From Acanthochromis polyacanthus (lineage: Eukaryota; Chordata; Actinopteri; Pomacentridae), in contig NC_067120.1 in the NCBI RefSeq assembly GCF_021347895.1, positions 20,569,361 through 20,633,360 of the forward strand: DNA of 64,000 nucleotides, read 5' to 3'. Positions 1-46,670 of the stretch are shown piece after piece. The notes beneath the pieces were generated by a model, which worked only from the letters and a program-made list of their open reading frames with translations, searched no databases and was not told the origin of the DNA. The position numbers and the translations under genes are program-made. Within the stretch, counting starts at the first letter, position 1. Each line of letters starts with the position of its first letter.

Positions 1-2213
<2,213 letters not shown>

Positions 2214-2250
2214 ACACAACCAGTCAAACGTTTGGACGCACCTTACTCAC
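2214..2250. mobile_element. Possible Tc1/mariner-type terminal fragment
   Basis: The string CAGTCAAACGTTTGGACGCA followed by CCTTACTCA resembles the terminal sequence of common fish Tc1-type MITEs (the ...TCAAAAGTTTGGACACACCTT... type, from memory). I could not find the matching inverted end nearby, so this is at best a single surviving terminus. Confidence 0.35.
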
Positions 2251-2917
2251 ACCAAGACCAAATTTGATTTTTCTGCCTTTTTTAGTGAAACAAACTATCC
2301 AATGCATGGTTCAAAATTCTGCACAATGAAGCAGTTTATTGAAACAAAGTGATGATGCATAATTAAGAAAAGGCATGTTATTTAGGTGCAAAAACACCCC
2401 ACTAAAGCCTGCCAGGCAGGATATGCTGTAAACTTTACTTCCACGGGCCCTTGAAATAAAACCAAGTCTTTGTGTTTAACAGAATTCCTGGTGGATCGCC
2501 ATGAATTTGTTCAATTGTTGCCTGAGTGCACCTGAATGTGTTTGTGTCGGGCGGGACGGTGGGAGGTCGCTCTGTGTGTGCCAGGACTGACTCTCAAATA
2601 AATGCACCATGTCCAGGTTCACATAGCTGCTATTTTAAAACTTTGACCTTGATGAAATTTTCAGCATATTCAGTACTTTATTTTTCAAGCTGGAAAGCAG
2701 AAGACAAACAAAGGTAATTAATTTTTGTCGGAGAAAATTAACATTTTGGATCTAATATTTCTTGAGCGTGGCGTACAGTTGCTCATTGGAGGAAGACCAG
2801 CATGCTTGTGGAAAAAGGAATGAATTAATGAAATGTGGTGATTAAAATTTGAGCAGCCACAGTCTTGGTATAGTTTCAAAGAGTGTTTTTATTAAGTCTG
2901 TGTTTTTGCATTTTCAT

Positions 2918-4289
<1,372 letters not shown>

Positions 4290-4884
4290 TGTTTGTCCAG
4301 TGGCAGGTTGTGTGACACCAGGCCAACCAGATCATACCATCCCTTCCCAGCAATGTTTTCCAGCTCCTCCTGTGGGATCCCAACCACTTCCCAAGCCAGA
4401 TGAGATATACAAGGTTTGGGTCTATCTCTGGGTCTTCTTCCAGTTGGATTTGCTTAGAAAGCTTTCAAAGGAAGGTGTCCAGGAAGCATCCCAAATCGGA
4501 TGCCTGAATCAGCACAAAAGGAGCCGCTACTTTAATTCAAGTGTCTAAGCTCCTCAGCTTCTCTGAGGCTTTGCAGCGGAGAACCATGGCTTCAGATTTG
4601 AAGATGTAAGCTCTCATTCTGGCCTTTCCACACTTGGCTGCAAACAGCCCCGATGCATGTTGAAAGTCGTAGTCTGATGAAGCCAGTAGAACCAATGATC
4701 TGCAAAAAGTAGCTGCTGAAATTCCCAAACTAGAGACCACATGTGCACCATTAGCTCTAAATCCCAAATGTTTTTCAGAGTTAAAATGAATGATGAATCC
4801 ACCTGGAATGGACGTGGTTGTCTTCAGCTTTTTTATTTTCCTAGACTTTTGTTTTTCTTTGGCCACAAAGAAATTTAGAATCAA
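4290..4884 (-). mobile_element. Decayed LINE reverse-transcriptase fragment (antisense)
   Basis: Reading the minus strand, 4,570-4,700 gives VLLASSDYDFQHASGLFAAK and then MRAYIFKSEAMVLRCK. This matches the conserved LINE reverse-transcriptase block usually read as FADDVVLLASSDRDLQ...SKSEAMVL. Further along, 4,300-4,480 (minus) gives LVYLIWLGKWLGSHRRSWKTL, resembling the C-terminal DYISHLAWERLGIPQEELE block of the same fish LINE group. The catalytic ADD is lost and the stretch between the two blocks is deleted, so this is a 5'-truncated, rearranged, inactive copy. Clade is not assigned. Confidence 0.75.
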
Positions 4885-7800
4885 CTGTGATCAAGCTGCT
4901 CTATGATGAAGCTGGATTAACATGAGTAACAATTAGCATAAAGTGCCAAATTAAAGTTGCTGACTGTTACTTATTTGAGACATAAAAACGTGTTGAGTGC
5001 ATTTTCTTCCTCATCAAGCGTTTGCAAGCCAGGGTCCTTTTTTAAAGGCATGTTCAGTATTTTCACAACACGGCTGCATGGAGCTCTTCATTGGCAACAC
5101 TATGCAGAGTAGGAGAAACAAGTAAAACAGTGATCTGCTGATCTGGGAGTCACGAAACTCTGAGGCTAATCCTAAATCCTAAAGTTAATCTTAAATGATA
5201 AATTAAACCTTAGTCTCCAAAAGCAGGGCATTATAAAAGTGAAGTCAGGCCAAAACAGCAGCCAGTCCTCCAGTCATCACAACAGTAGAGCACCCACATT
5301 TAGAAACACACGTATTCAGTAGGTACATATAAAACACACATAAAGATTAATGGTGACATAGCTGCCTATAGTCTCTTGATTTCTTCTGCACATGCTAAAC
5401 ACACATGCACACATATTCACAGCACACACACAAAATCTGTTAAAACAATTTAAGTTAAATGTTTTTTCATTGTCTCTTTTGAAGACTATCAAACATGCAG
5501 CATACACAAGAGTTTTACTTAACTCCTCCGACTGTTACCGCACGCATCTATCCAGCAAATCATTACCTGCCATCGCATTTATTTTCCTCAAGGCCTACCC
5601 CACACCTAACCAACCCTTACACTAACCATAACATAACCTTACGCAAGCCTTGAACCGAGTCTTCTTCCTATAATGTAATGATTTACACCACAGTGTCTGA
5701 GAATAAGGCTGGATTCCAATAATGGTAATCTGTAAGCAGACACGTGTCCCCACAACATTAGCAATACAGCATGTAACACACACGTTCCTCTCTCTGGTCC
5801 TCTGAGCCCCTCTCACCATTAAGCGTCCACCGCAGCACGCCTTCTCCATTTAGCTCCTCCATTCCACCCAAACCTCCCCAGCACTCACACACACAGACCC
5901 CTCTTTCCTCTCTTTCTCCATCCAGCCTCTCAGAGGATTTGTGGAGAGATTGTTTCTCCTGCAGACGACCAGGCAGCAGAATTGTATTTGTTTTTTCTGA
6001 AGCTCTGCCCGTAACTGCAGACAGTAGCAAACCGCCGGCCTGCGTGTGTTAACTGTCCGTGTCAACAGCTATGACGGAGTATATCATGTAACAGCCCCAG
6101 TATCCACTGCCTTTAGGTTTTATATGTCTAACAAGGCTTGAATATGTTTGACACTGCTCAGGACTGACAGCGGCACTTTTCAGTCTTCAGGGTGTTTCTG
6201 TTTTGAGTGACATGTATGTTTTTTTCCCCCAAACTGTGCTGAATGTAAGGAAATACCAATTGGCCAAAATTTTCTCCTATGTAAATGAGTGGTTTATTAT
6301 TAATACATACAGTATATTACAATAATACAATACATTTAGCGCATTGAATACTTAATTGAGTTGTGTTTAAATCCTTTTTTTTTGCTTTTGATGTACTTTA
6401 CATTAAAGGTAAAGTCATGCACAGATTGTTAAAACGTTACATTTCCACTTGTGTATTTTGAAACTACACCTGTATTTAGATGCTAAAAAGACAAATATTT
6501 CTTGACAGTCAATATCTGCAATTTTTTTCACGTGCAGAAAAGCAAACCTTGTGTCGTGTTTGTAGCCTCCAGTGCCCGAAAGTGACCCTCCTGGTTAAAC
6601 ATTAAGGAGAGAGGCTGACTGAGTTTGCCCACTTGGAGCAGATGTCGGGACACGTGCGACTGCGTGTGCAGATGTTTTCATACACACAGAAGAACTGGAA
6701 CTGCCGTGTTAGGGAAGTCATAGGGATTAACGGACATGTGTCTGCATATTTAGATATTATTATACAGTAACCAAGCAGGCAGGGAAGTCATTGTTTGACA
6801 GATAATGACAATCCGTTGTCAAACGTGTTTTAACCAGCAGAGTTTTTAAAAAAATAAAAATAAAACTTTATCCAAGACTTTGTGCTTATGTTAATTTATT
6901 TATGCATTTATTTGATGACGGACCAAGCAGTTAACATAGATCACATCTGATGTCATACATACAGAGGATGTAGCATCCCAACCAAGGACGGGAGATATGT
7001 AAAAGCATATTCGAAAGAACATTCATTTATATTCATTTGTTTTGCTAAATTTGCTTTACCCTCATCAGCACAAGTGATTGGACCCTACACTCTTCCAAAA
7101 GCGTCAAAAATGACCCACATAAGAATCAGTGTGTTTTTATGCCATTTTTAAAAATCATTTTGGTCAAAATCAATAATTTGTACTATTGTTTGTATTACAT
7201 CTTTGTCCACACAAGAATGATTTCACATTTGAAATATGTTTTTTTTATATTTCATAGCACACTTGGTACATTTTGATATGTGAAAAAGAAGAATACTACA
7301 CAGAATAGCAACATAAGATTGTCGGCATTCATTTTGTTGACATTTTTCCACTCTTTTCCTCCAGTTGTTGCTATTCTCCCCTCCAAGTTTGTGCACTGCA
7401 TCACTTTTTGTATGATATTTTCAGTGATAAAGCACTAGGGGTAGTAATACAAATATTTTAATTTCTTAAAAAGTCTAAAAGATAACCTAAAAATTGGAAT
7501 GTAATGGTATCAAAACATGTTTTTTCAGCAATAGCTGGCAAATAAAATGATAAAAAAAACTTTTCATTGCCCAGATATTGCAAGAGAACGACATGACCAG
7601 GGCATTTTTGACCCACTTACACATCTAAAGGTTAAGGAAACTACAATTGTTAATAATGGCATAACTGTAATAGTGGTTTGCAAATGCAGTATTTTAATGG
7701 CCAGATAACGTTTTAATTTACTTTTTACCAGCACCACAGTGTTTCTCTATCCTTGGCTGAATGTCAACCAAAACCCTAAAAATGTTCATTAAGCTTTAAG

Positions 7801-10800
7801 TATTAAGAGTGCACATTGTAGGAGCAGTCAGTGAACATTTTGCATGCTTGCAGACAGCTAGACCACAACAGGACTAAACAGACCTTTAAACATTTTAACG
7901 CAAAGCTTAAATAATACATACAAAGTGTTCAGTCTTTTTTTACTGATCTAATGTGCAGTATGATTTTAGGGACATTTTGCTAAAAATAGAAAATAAGGAA
8001 AATTTAAAAAACTCACATTTTTATTGTTCAGTGAGCAGGAAGGGTGGCCTAATGAGAATAACAGGCTCAGTAAAAAAAAAAAAAGATACCAGTCAAGGAA
8101 AGTCAAACGATGCATGTATCACTTTGCTTTTTGACTCTGATTTGAGCTCTTCTATTTTTTTCTGATATGCACGTGAAAAATTTCTATTACATCTAAAATT
8201 GCCTTTCATCCAAGCAACACCACACAGCAGCCGCAGTGCCTTAAACCTGCTATTTTTAACTCACATGTTCTCATGTCACCTTAAACTCCCATCGTGGCCC
8301 GAAGCAGACAACATTTCCATCCGGTGCTCAACATATTTTATTAGGGCAATTCAACTCCAAATCCCCGATGCTTATGTGATTTCTTTTCCTGTTTTCCTCC
8401 TTCTTGCTCTTCAAAATAACAACATGTGACTTCATTTCATTTATAGCAGTGAAGGAAAAATTGTTGATCTTGACCTCAGCTGCTCGACAGAGGTGCTGCC
8501 TCCTCTGCTGTGCTGCTGCTGCCCTCCGATCTAACAGGGAAGCGACTTTAGCATATCCGTGTAAATTGCTCTCTGACACAGAGATCGGTGGGGTTTATGG
8601 GGCTGCATTGTGGGGGCAGAGCATTTGTCAAAACCCCTCCACCCCCCCTCGCCCTCACACGCCCTGACAGGGGAAATTACAACAGCCGCTGAACAGCACG
8701 GGGCCCGGCCTTCCCCGAGAGAGTGCGTCTTTTTCAAGTGTATTATTTCTGCTTAAAATGATCTGACAATAGACTGTCCTCAGGCTGTTCATTCACTCTC
8801 TTCAAGCATGTCATGCATTTTACACCCCATCTCGTAACGATGAAACAAGAGCAGCACTTGTAACCAAAACAGGTAGGACAAGCAGACATTAACTGGACGG
8901 GACACATGACAGATGTTTTTCAAATACAGTACAGCGCTTTTTCCCCCCCATCAAAAGAGACCCAACAGCAGCATTGAGGGCAGATCTGTGTGATTTTCCA
9001 GCAGATGAAACTGAATATGTAATTAACATGCTATAATTGCTGGCAGTCTCTCTTTTTATTTCAAGATGAAATGATGCGAGCTCTCTCCCAAGCCAAGGTC
9101 AGAGGCCCAGGCCCGTGCACTGCATTTTTAATGGGGAAAGACAGAACGCGAACATGCGTGGCTGAATGCTGGAGTTCTACTGTATCATGAATATCATCCA
9201 CAGCTGCTGTTGCTCATTTTGGGCCACGAAACAAATTAGGTTTAATAAATCATTGCGTATCATTCTCACGCTGCATTATTTATTATTTTCTCTGTGTCAT
9301 TAATGTGTTTTTTCTGGGTTTGCTCGGATCTAAATCCAGAGAATGATTGTTCATTTCCTCCACTTCCAGCATCATTCAGTAGCCAGACCACAACTAGAAC
9401 GCTCTCTACTTAACATTAAAGCGAATGGACTACCTCCACCTCATGTGCTGACGTGGTTCCGTGGCTCATTCCTCATTTCTAGTTCGCTTCATGCCGCCAT
9501 GCTCTATAAACCAACCGCCATGCTGCCCCTTGCAAATGGCATCGCAAGCACAAGCTCCCTATAGGCTTCAAACGTATAAACTCAGAACGATTTGGCTTTA
9601 CGAGCCGCTTTAAGAATCCACGAAGGCTGAGACAAGACAGCATTGTTGGATGGTGAACACCCCAGAATAGTGCGGTGAGAAATGGAGCTGGTTAAGCATC
9701 TCCCTGCCAATGATATCAGATTAAGCAGGGCTTTCAGGGCCCGTCCGGTGCTGGCTACACGCATGACCTCATCAGCTGCGGCTCGGGTGGTTTGGCAGCG
9801 AGCAAGCGTGTATAAGCTGTGGCACAGGATGACAGAAAACGCAGCAGAGACGTTTTCAGTTTTTTTTTTTAAAAAGAGAGTGTTGGTGCCGACACTGGCA
9901 ACGGTTTGATCCTTAGATGCTTTTATTTGATAGAAATAATTCAAAAGTAATACATTGGAAGTAGTTGGTTGTCTAATTCCTTTATAGAGGGGAAAAAGGC
10001 CCTGTTATGCTGTTTCTTCACTTGTTTAACACTGAAGCTTCACAAAAAGCTGTGCAGGCTGACCTCCATTGTTGAGTGGGAATGAAGCAACCAAGCCAGA
10101 AAACAGTTTTACAAAGACACAAAGGAACTTATCAACACTGCGACTGTGAGTGAAAACTGAACAAAATGTCCTCTGAGTCATTAAGCTGTTCAAAAACACC
10201 AACTTTGTTGTGCACAAGCTTAACAATGGCACACACATAAAGCAGCTACTCTTCTTGTGCCATCTGAAGTACGGTCACTGCATGTGTCTATTTTGAAAGG
10301 CAATATTTTGTAGTATACCATTTAAAAAAGGGAAATTAAAATGAGTCAAAGTTTTACAGAAGTTTTTACAGAACTTTACTTGAAAATGCACTTGCCTGAC
10401 TTTTTTTCTGCCAAATTTTATATGTCAGATTTCTGTCTTGGTCAAACTGCATGCAAACAGCGCTGAAGTTGAAATTCAGTCTAGCACTTTATTACACCGA
10501 ACAAAGTCTGATATACAGTCTGTGACCAGCATCTTTTATTTTATGAATAATGTAGGATATTGTATGCAAATCAAACTAAAAACAAAACTTCATTTTCAAA
10601 ACTTTAGCCATGCAGCATTAGTCATTTTAATCATACAGTATTGTGCAGCAGTTAGTGATTTTTAACCTTATAAAACTGTAGCACAGTTTAATACAGAGCC
10701 AAAGTGCAGCAGTAAACATCAGCTAAATGATGTACGGCAACTGCAAGCACAACGCTCCTGCAGCCACTCCAAGACGAGATACAGACGTCACTGCCAGAGA

Positions 10801-13800
10801 ACATCTGACAGAAAGTGTCCCATCCACATCTCCGATCTGTCAGCGAGGGAACAATTAATTGCAGTTGCACAGTATTTTCTTTGGCCATGCAGATCAACAA
10901 TGTCTCAGGCAATTAGCCCTCCACCGCCTCCCCCTGCGGGCTGAGGCCTGAATCCTGCATGTCACCCTCTTCACATAATGAAGAGACAGCGGGTGTCATG
11001 TCTGGACTTGGCAATCTGCTACTGACATGAGAGTTAGAGTATTAAATGGACTAACTGCCGGCTTTACCGCCGAGGAACACCGGTGTCTGAGCCCAATGAT
11101 TACCGCGGCCCCAAACAAAAATGACATTTGTCTGACAATAAAATTGGATACTAACCTGTCTGAAAGCTGTCTCCATTTGCCTAGAACAAATGTTGGCGTC
11201 GGAAAACAGTTTGACACACTTTTCCCCTTGAATGCATAGAGAAGGCGAAGCCATCCTTTGGCTCACGGTAATGGCCCCTCATTGTTGGCCACAGAGGATG
11301 TGGCGCTATTCATACTGGTGGATGATTGAAAAGAAAATTGAATCTCTTTTGATGTGATAAATGTGTCTATTACTGCATTTGCACACAAAATGTCGGTGGA
11401 AATTATAGTGGGGAGGCAGGGCTCAGAGGGGAAAATACATAGGGATGGCATATTGGCTAGCTTTGATTGGAGCTGAAATATAAATATACTGTACCGGTAG
11501 TGAAATGAGTCCAAGCTCCCTGATTTTTCCACAGGAACTTCACAAATGAAAGGCCTTGAGAGCCCCAATTGTAAGACTATATAAAAAGGTTAAATGTCTG
11601 CATAGCTCTCTCTCTCCATTCCTCTCCAAAGAGCTGTTTGATAAAGGACACCAACAACTGTTTGCCTTGTAATAAAAGAGAATTTTCTCTTTTCAAAAAC
11701 TTCTGAAAGACAGGAAGAAGCCCGGGGAAGAAAGGAGATGCTGCGTTTTGTGTTGCATGAAGTGTTGCACTGTGAAGGACAAATTCATTTGAAATTGTTA
11801 AGATAGTCAATGAAGTGGTTTTGATGTACACATCAATATCAAAACGTTCTCTTGGTGGCACCCTTTTAGTTTTTGCCATTTCGGAGACATCTGGAATGCA
11901 GGTATAGTAATCGGCATTTGCATTTTTTATTTCTATTTACCCACTTTTTTTTTTTTGCAGTAGACCTTGTGTGCAGTTTTTTGAGCGCACTGGAATCTCA
12001 ATCAGCAAAATGAAGTAGTATTAGTATGATATTTGTGTTTGCGAGGATTTTTAAACAGGAAAGCATGTTTTGAAGAGAGAAGCATACAAATGAAATGAAA
12101 AGAAATAAATATCACTTTAAAGGGATAAAAACGACTAAGGGACATGAAAAATATTATAATTCAAAGATCATGATTTTGGAATAAATATGCACAACAAATA
12201 GCTTATCAAACAAAATGAAGACTGCTTGTCTGATTTAACGCAACTAAAACAATTCCACACATTAAATGCATTACATTGGTCTAAAGGTTTTCAGTAGATA
12301 AAGTGCAGTATTTGTAATTTACAAGATACATTAAATAAAGTTTTGTTACTGCCCTCAGAAAAACGAAATTCACTCGCAGGTCTGTTTCTTCCGAAACTAT
12401 TATAACCCTATTCTACCTCTGTAGTTTAATAAGCATTATTCCCTCAGAAAGAGTCTCTCCTGATTCTAATAAATGCACCTTTTCCTTGGGTGAGAGTACA
12501 AAGTTCTAAAAAAAACTTGCTATAAAGAAAGTACCCCAGCACTACACACATTCTAACATTGCAAGTCTGATCTGTTCAGCTTCACCACTCATTGAAAAAC
12601 AGGCTCACTGTTTCAGTTTTTGGTACTGTAAGATCGAGGTCATCTTCTCAGCACTGTGAAGCTGTGATGGCCCAGAATGGCTCTGATAGGACTCACCCAC
12701 AGCACACCTCACCACTCTCAGCTCGCTGGGACCGGTTGGTAACTGAACAGGTGGGTAAGATGATACACAGTTTTGGTTTTCCTCTTTCCCCCGATTTTCT
12801 TCCCCTACATTGCTCCGGAGCAATAAATGACTTATTTCCTTCACTTCTGCACCCCGGTTTTCAATTTAAGAGAATGTGTCTTGTTTATTTTCAGGGTATA
12901 AAAAATAACTCTTTCCATTTGTCCTGCTCTGTATACTACTTTAGTTGCATCTAAAGCATCTCTGAGATTCAGTTGTCATTCCATACACTCGATTTATCCG
13001 TTCGTTTTGTGAAGATCTTGTAAAATGTGCACACCCCAATGCATATCAATGCCTTTTAGCTACCTTTCAAAGCAACAGTGGAGACAAAAATAATTAGGTA
13101 GGGAAGAAGGTGCAAATAAGTCAGGGTTTAAATAAAAAGATGAAGTAGAAAGCTTTAAAAATGGCATGACTTGGCAGAAACACTGTGATAAAATAACTGC
13201 CAGATAATTGCCTTCTTGGGCTGTTTACATGCTTATGTTTTGCAGACTTAGAGTGTAAATGTCAGATGATCGTTATCAGGGTCTGAATCTCCCTCTGATG
13301 TATATTCGGATGCAGATTTTATTTTTAAAATAATTTTGCATTATTCCCACACAGGCTGTGGAGGGTTCATATTCAGTATTTTTTGTCAGTACAATGATGC
13401 AGCAGAACATCGCTGTTTGTTGACTTTTTAAATAAACAGATTATTTCATTGGGTGGCACATACGATCATTAACACGGGTTGACATGTTTGTTGATGGTCG
13501 TGTTTTCAGTTGAAAAGGCAATCATGGATTGCTTTAGGTGTTTAATGCATTGAGTGTTCATTAGCAAATTGGATCATGCTAAGCAAAGACGGTGAACATG
13601 GTTTACATTGGCATTAGCATTTAGCTCAAAACACTGTTGTGCCAGCCTCACCATTGCTTTAGGCTCTCAGGTCTTTTTTTTTTTCTTTTACTCAGCATTT
13701 CTGGTAAATGGGCCTCTGTTCTCCACAGGCATCTGGATTAAACTGTCCTGAGGTGTATTTCTGGTTGTTGATGGCTTCTTTCATCATTCCATGTGTGGAT

Positions 13801-14286
13801 GCCAAACTTTAACGTCGTGATTAATACATGGAAAGAGCTGTCATTTTATTTAAAATTACCAAATATTTCTTGTTGTACATTTTTCTTTTAAATTTTACCA
13901 GCTTGGGAATCCTATTTTTTTTCTTTTTTTTTTTCTTACAAATCACAAATCTAAGTATAGAGACCATCATTCTTTTGACTCTTTTTCTTTAAACATACGG
14001 AGCTGGCAGCAGAGTGCCAGTATCTACCCAGCAGCAGCAGTAACTACTCCATGGTGCTGGCATGACAGAGACAAATATACAGAGAGCCATTAAAGGGCTA
14101 TCAAAGAAGGCAGAGGCAGCCGGGTGCAGGGGGTGATGCAAAGGCGTCTCCTTTGCCACAAACACTCCACCAAAAGCTGTTCTGGTGAAGGTGGTAAAAA
14201 CATCAGTTTGCATCAGTCAACTTGAACCAACCCGTGCGTCGTATATGTTTTACAATTCCTTGGTCTTTTTCATTGTGCTGTATCTA
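4885..14286. other. Intergenic, no gene recognised
   Basis: About 9.4 kb without a supportable coding exon. Base composition varies. 8,450-9,130 and 9,350-9,850 are noticeably less AT-rich and lack microsatellites, so they are the likeliest places for conserved regulatory DNA, but that is only a compositional hint. 13,676-13,690 and 13,914-13,936 are T-rich runs. Confidence 0.35.
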
Positions 14287-14651
14287 CACTACCATTCAAA
14301 AGTTTGGGGTCACTTAGAAATGTCCTTATTTTTGAAAGAAAGGCATTTTTTTCGATGAAGATAATATTAAATAATCAGAAATACAGCCTAGACATTGTTC
14401 ATGTGCTAAATGACTGTTCCAGCTGAAAACAGCTGTTTTTGAATGGAATATCTCCATAGGGGTACAAAGGAACATTTCCAGCAACCATCACTCCTGTGAT
14501 CTAATGCTACATTGTGTTAGCTAATGGCATTAAAAGGCTAACTGACGTTTAGAAAACCCTTTGGCAATTACATTAGCACATACACAACAGTGTGAGTTTT
14601 CATGGAAAATATGAAATTGCCCGAGTGACCCCAAACTTTTGAACGGTGGTG
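14287..14651 (+). mobile_element. Tc1-type MITE, copy 1
   Basis: Starts after a TA with CACTACCATTCAAAAGTTTG and ends with the inverted partner CAAACTTTTGAACGGTGGTG, so the terminal inverted repeats run about 30 bp and include the GGGGTCAC motif. At about 365 bp with no open frame, it is a non-autonomous element. This family is very common in fish introns. The right end has drifted (GGTGGTGGA where GGTAGTGTA is expected), so the right TA is lost. A second copy in the opposite orientation lies at 46,671-47,017. Confidence 0.88.
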
Positions 14652-16550
14652 GAAGAAAGTCAATGCATATGCAAATTACGATTAAGAATATTCAGATTTT
14701 CCCCATGAATTTCATTAAAACAACACCTAACTATATATAAAGTCATCCAGTCTATCAAAATCATTACTGCAAGAAATTATTATGAAAATCGTCCCCAACA
14801 AATGCACATTTTTCCTTACAATATATGGCTATTTTCAAAAAAATATTTAGCCCATTTAAAAAAAAATCTTTATTTTAAAGCGGACTTCATTCGAAACCAA
14901 TAGGCTTGGGACGTCAAGAAAAAGAACACAAAAGAGAGAGTTAATAGCACATTCTTAGTTTTGGTCTTTTCATAGCAGAAATGTAGAATGTCACCGGTTT
15001 AACCCTTTATAATGGACTATTTGAGTCGATCTAAACCCCAATCTGACAGTGTAAACTCTCCTGTGATTGTGCGATGACGCAAATTTTTGGAAATGTTGAA
15101 TTGCTTCGTCTTTTTTTTTTTTTTTTGCAGTTTCCATGGGAAGTAAAGGTGTGAACCCTTGATCTGCCATAAAATGAATGTGCCAAAAAAGAAAGCTTCT
15201 CAGCTGTTCAACGTCTTCTCATTTTATTAGCGCATTTTGCTGAATAAATTGTAGCTCTATTGCTTCAATGACTTCGGTGAAGAAGACCTGTGATGTCAAG
15301 AAGTCAAGAGAAACTTCAGCAACATTAACTCAGTTTTGCTACTCTTTCATGCTGTCTTCAACACTAGTGCTTTGTTGATCCTTTCATAAATGATTAATTT
15401 TCAAGGCTCAGAGGCCCAGATGTTAATGTCTACATTCTCCATATTAACAATCATGAGGAACAGAGAGAAAGAAAAGCCAGACATACAGTAAATGGATCTG
15501 TCTGAAAAGCGTCATAATAGTACACACATGCATGGGTTATTGTGTGTGTCATCCCTTTTTCAAGCAGCGCTGTATTTGAGAGGTATACAAGCACTAACAC
15601 AAACACTGACTGCACTACTCTATTCTACCGCCTGACCCTTACATTTTTAATCAAGACACTCATCTCTCTTTCAATACACAACATCTTTGATGATGAGACG
15701 CTCTTTGATGGCAAGTGAATTTCATTTGCGTCTAAAAGCTTGCAAAGTATTTGGTTGAAGACGATCACCACATTCGTGACTTCTAGGCAATTACTGTAAT
15801 GATGCAAAATGGTAAACATTGGCCCAACATCTAAATAATTTAACAGCCTGAAAACATGCTGCTCCAATGTTTATGAAATCCGTTTTGTGTTTACAGAGTG
15901 ATCGTGTTGAAATGTTCCATGGCATTGAGCTAGCATGAGAGGTCATGTTTGAATGAACTAATTGCATGATATTTAAAGGGCTCCTCCAGATTACATGCTG
16001 ACTCGGGTTAGACAATAGACTCCACCTTTTCAAATGAGCCAAATGTAATGCATCTGAAAAATATTTAGGGAATCAAATGTCCTCCTATTGGCCTGACTTT
16101 TTGGCGTATGCGTATTTCTTTGCTTGAATGAAGCTCATTAAAGTAAACTGTATCCTAAATTGTGCATATGGCCTGGGGACTGGCTGCACTAATGTTATGC
16201 TCAGTTTTAATGTTAAAACAACGTTCAGACATCAAGTAACAGAGAGCGGTGCTGAAACTGGCTGCCAGCAGAGCTCATTTTCTGTATGCTGAGCTCAATT
16301 TAAGCATAAGAGCCTCACAGAATATGTTAATGGGGTATTTTTTAATTGAAAGTATCAGTTTGAAGTGTGCAGTTATTTTTGCATTTGCAGTGACTTATTT
16401 ACATCTTACACTGAGCCCATAAATTTCAGCCTTTGTTTATTATTTGTTTTATTTACAGACATAACCAGTGTTCATTTCTAGCAAAGGCTTTCCTCATTGA
16501 CAGACAGTTTAACGTTACACGTGCCTGCTGTAGATCTTGAGCCACCGGTG
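14652..16550. other. Upstream flank of etnk2, nothing recognised
   Basis: AT-rich non-coding DNA with a T run at 15,110-15,126 and no repeat family that I can name. It presumably contains distal regulatory DNA of etnk2, but no specific element is supportable. Confidence 0.35.
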
Positions 16551-16564
16551 GTTAATAAGTAAAC
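16551..16564 (+). promoter_or_regulatory. HNF1-like site upstream of etnk2
   Basis: GTTAATAAGTAAAC resembles the HNF1 consensus GTTAATNATTAAC, with an intact first half and a degenerate second half. It lies about 380 bp before the etnk2 start codon. ETNK2 in mammals is strongly expressed in liver, which makes the site plausible, but one imperfect match in AT-rich DNA is weak evidence. A TATAAT string at 16,885-16,890 is the nearest TATA-like sequence. Confidence 0.2.
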
Positions 16565-16940
16565 TGCAGCTGAGGGGATGAAGATGCCCAAAGGAACATT
16601 GGCCCCTGATAAGTTAGCTGGACTGCTGCAAATTCACTGGACACACAAGTGGACAGTTTCAGAGACTTGCAAATACCTCCGGTGGTTCTTGAAACATTCT
16701 GACAAAGTGGACATTAGAGTTCTTTGGGGTTAAATCACCATCAAGTTTCTTTCGCTTTTTTGTTTGTTTTGGGTTTTGTTTTTTTTTCTTTTTGTTTTTT
16801 CAGTTTAACCTACATTTTCCCAGACCGGCTTTTGATCAATCTGGAACCAAACTTGGGTAATGTTTTGATCAGCTGTTGGGTCGGGATATAATCCAAGCAG
16901 GCTACAGATCATCTTTGAAGGTACAATCTGCTGAGTGAAA

Positions 16941-45487
<28,547 letters not shown>

Positions 45488-46670
45488 TAACAGAATGGAG
45501 GACCGGTGTTTTTAGGAAAGTGACTGATATGTTTCTTCATCACACAATACCAGGTGATCTGTTGAGGAAGTTAAGAGGCACAGAATGAGCTTATAAAATT
45601 GCTCCCCATTGTTTGTTATTTCAGGCTGTAGTGTGAGTTAATATGTTTTGCTATCACAGTGATTTTTTAAATATTTGTTTTACCACAGTCAGTACGCCGA
45701 TAAGCCTTTTTGGCAAATTGAGATGGATCTCGTGCCAGAAATGCATTAATTGTTCCCACATTCAGCCGAGTCGCATGAAGCCACAAAAACTGAGCCTGAT
45801 CATAAAACCCATAAGAGGGTTATTTGCAGGCTTATTCAGTGTGTACCACAGCTCTGATGGAAAACAAGTTTTCATGTAAACTTATTTACTGTACCAAGTA
45901 TGGCATCATTTTAAATCTTCCTCTTTGCTTGGAACTTGCTGTAAAGCTGCTGTGAATATGCCTTGCAAGGTGCTATTTAATTTTATAGTAACTTACAAAC
46001 ATTATTTCTAACTTAACATTTGAGTGCTTGAACAATGTGTTAAGAATGTGTAAAGTGGTATTTCATCTTTAAAAGGTAGTGAAATTTTTCATTTGTCCAA
46101 AAAGCATCTTTGTGCAGTGACTGAAAATACCAATTTTATGCTTCTGTTTAACTGCTTGTATGAAATTGCATATTATACGATTAATGATGAGTTACTTTAA
46201 TGCGCATATGCTTTTTGCTGGTAACGCTGATTATTACTTTATAAGTAAACTCTGTATGTATCATCATCTGTTAACATAGTTTATTTATATTTATGACTTT
46301 CTCACACTGTGTTCTACAGCTATGTGGACATACTGCATTCTGTTGATGTGATCTCATTATCATGTGCCCCTTGGGTGTGTGTTGCAGTTCATTAACTTGT
46401 CAGGGTCCCAGAAGTTCACTGAATCAGTATTTAATGAGAGCATTCAAACTGAAATGTGTAATGCAGTAAAACAAACAAACAAAGTCAATGTATATGTGTA
46501 AGGTGTATATAGGTTTCATGAACAAGACATTTGCGGTGAATGTATGTTCTATGACCTGTTCATAAATATGTATTCATCATGAAACAGTTTGTTTTCACAG
46601 CAATCACTGAAACTTGTCTTAACTGGTAAAGCGTACAATGTGCACGCCCTAAAACTGCTTCACATATGAA
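45488..46670 (+). other. etnk2 3' flank, probable 3' UTR
   Basis: AT-rich sequence directly after the stop. I could not find a convincing AATAAA poly(A) signal, so the transcript end is not placed. Confidence 0.4.
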
